From positions 1 to 7,103 of the forward strand of contig DKZK01000020.1 of NCBI GenBank assembly GCA_002493625.1: a stretch of DNA of 7,103 nucleotides, given 5' to 3'. Shown here piece by piece: positions 6,525 to 7,103 of the stretch. How positions within the stretch are numbered: position 1 is the stretch's first letter; each line of letters starts with the position of its first letter. The translations under genes and the position numbers were made by a program. This stretch comes from Lachnospiraceae bacterium UBA7076 (GTDB taxonomy: Bacteria; Bacillota; Clostridia; Lachnospirales; Lachnospiraceae). The notes beneath the pieces were generated by a model that saw nothing but the letters and a program-made list of their open reading frames with translations, ran no database searches and was not told the origin of the DNA.

Positions 6525-6530
6525 CCTCCT
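6525..6530 (-). promoter_or_regulatory. AGGAGG ribosome binding site deciding the start of LRR gene A
   Basis: This is a perfect AGGAGG. Two in-frame ATGs follow, at 6522 (2-nt spacing, too close) and 6516 (8-nt spacing, optimal). The second is therefore the likely initiator. Confidence 0.8.
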
Positions 6531-6575
6531 ATAGCATTAAAGCATTTAAAATTTTATTTCCCCATGCATGTTCAA

Positions 6576-6604
6576 ATTATAACTTAATTGAGTTATATTG
6601 TCAA
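6576..6604 (-). promoter_or_regulatory. Perfect consensus sigma-A promoter for the LRR gene pair
   Basis: On the minus strand there is TTGACA (6599-6604), a 17-nt spacer and TATAAT (6576-6581): consensus in both boxes and in spacing. Transcription would start near 6569, giving a leader of about 50 nt before the ATG at 6516. So strong a core promoter normally needs repression to be controlled, which fits the half-sites lying over it. Confidence 0.88.
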
Positions 6605-6615
6605 TTTATAACTCA
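6578..6615. promoter_or_regulatory. Cluster of three AGTTATA half-sites over the LRR promoter (candidate operator)
   Basis: TGAGTTATA (6589-6597) and TATAACTCA (6607-6615) form a perfect 9-bp inverted repeat with a 9-nt spacer that contains most of the -35 box. A third half-site, TATAACT (6578-6584), overlaps the -10 box and makes a near-perfect 20-bp palindrome with the middle half-site (6578-6597, one mismatched pair). Binding here would block polymerase. The divergent XRE protein next door is the natural candidate binder, by analogy with local autoregulated Cro/C1 systems; this is inference. Confidence 0.6.
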
Positions 6616-6666
6616 TTTACACATCTGCTATCTATTTTTCATATGGGGTACAATATCTAAAAAGAT

Positions 6667-7017
6667 ATGAAAGTGAGGCATATATTTTTGATTGAGGAAA
6701 ATGTACTGAGCAGAATACAATACCTTCTGAAATTAAAACATTGGTCTTTATATAAGCTAGCCAAGGAAGCGGAACTCCCTTACTCAAATTTAAACAATAT
6801 ATTTAACAGAAAAACATGCCCTACCATTCCGACATTAGAAAAAATATGCAATGGCTTCGGCATCGGATTATCAGAATTTTTTGAATTTTCCGGCAATCCA
6901 TTCAAATCTGAAATTTTAACAGATACGGAACAGGATATTATATATTCTTACAAATCCTTATCCAACAAGGATAAAGAATTATTAATTGCATATTTATATG
7001 GATTATGTAAAAAATAA
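6667..7017 (+). CDS. Cro/C1-type (XRE) helix-turn-helix transcriptional regulator
   Basis: This small cytoplasmic DNA-binding protein has 116 residues from the ATG at 6667. Residues about 12-72 form an XRE/HTH domain. SLYKLAKEAELPYS gives helix 2 and the turn, NLNNIFNRK the recognition helix, and TIPTLEKICNGFGIGLSEFF the closing helices. This series is typical of clostridial single-domain regulators of about 105-115 residues. The tail (about 84-116, LTDTEQDIIYSYKSLSNKDKELL) is a helical segment common in this family, probably for dimerisation. The ATG has no clear ribosome binding site. A TTG at 6688 lies 9 nt after GTGAGG and would give a 109-residue protein closer to the usual family start, so it is a real alternative. 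The gene is divergent from LRR gene A across 150 bp containing half-site repeats, so local regulation of the LRR pair, and perhaps of itself, is likely. Confidence is high for the family and lower for the start codon. Confidence 0.92.
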   Translation: MKVRHIFLIEENVLSRIQYLLKLKHWSLYKLAKEAELPYSNLNNIFNRKTCPTIPTLEKICNGFGIGLSEFFEFSGNPFKSEILTDTEQDIIYSYKSLSNKDKELLIAYLYGLCKK

Positions 7018-7033
7018 ATCTCAGATAATGTAC

Positions 7034-7065
7034 GAAATTCTTCCACATAAGAAATTTAATTTTTG
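7034..7065 (+). terminator. Possible weak intrinsic terminator after the regulator gene
   Basis: AAATTCTT and AAGAAATTT can pair (8 bp with one bulged A) around a 6-nt loop, followed by AATTTTTG. The stem is AT-rich, so it is weak, but it lies 18 nt after the stop and the T-run is in the right place. Confidence 0.35.
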
Positions 7066-7087
7066 CCAAAGCAATCATAAACAAGAA

Positions 7088-7100
7088 GGGGCTGTCGCAA
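7088..7100. other. GC-rich edge motif GGGGCTGTCGCAA, possible half of a hairpin or element end
   Basis: After an AT-rich stretch the window ends with GGGGCTGTCGCAA. It stands out from its surroundings and looks like the first arm of a strong terminator hairpin or the terminal inverted repeat of an insertion sequence. The partner arm would lie beyond the window, so neither reading can be confirmed. Confidence 0.25.
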
Positions 7101-7103
7101 TAA

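Overview
The window looks like a secreted-protein locus from an AT-rich, low-GC Gram-positive bacterium, most likely a gut-type Clostridia/Lachnospiraceae. This rests on strong AGGAGG-type ribosome binding sites, TTGACA/TATAAT promoters, Ala/Thr/Glu linkers containing ATSSDAD, 21-residue cysteine-bearing leucine-rich repeats (LRRs) and C-terminal aromatic/glycine cell-wall-binding-like repeats. I name no species.

Layout, following transcription from right to left. A small Cro/C1-type (XRE) helix-turn-helix regulator lies on the + strand at 6667-7017. It diverges from four minus-strand genes that all encode exported proteins. Between the regulator and the first of these is a perfect TTGACA-17-TATAAT promoter, covered by three copies of an AGTTATA half-site. 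First come two tandem paralogous LRR proteins, A (4723-6516) and B (2924-4654), 68 nt apart and probably co-transcribed. A 244-nt gap with its own good promoter follows. Then come a Thr/Glu-rich lipoprotein with CxxC elements (2116-2679) and, 33 nt further on, a large secreted protein C (1-2082) that runs off the left edge after 694 uninterrupted codons.

How the parts may fit together: A, B and C all carry the same C-terminal module. Between A and B it is almost identical in protein (155 of 156 residues by hand alignment) although the DNA carries about 27 synonymous differences. The LRR arrays have diverged and differ in copy number, 9 against 8. The simplest reading is a set of surface proteins with a constant attachment or sorting module and interchangeable ligand-binding front ends. 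The divergent regulator probably controls the LRR pair. The ligand and the wall partner cannot be read from the sequence.

There is no sign of rRNA, tRNA, CRISPR or a complete mobile element. The last bases (GGGGCTGTCGCAA) may be half of a terminator or a mobile-element end cut by the window. The long + strand open frames across the LRR genes are antisense shadows produced by the 63-bp periodicity.
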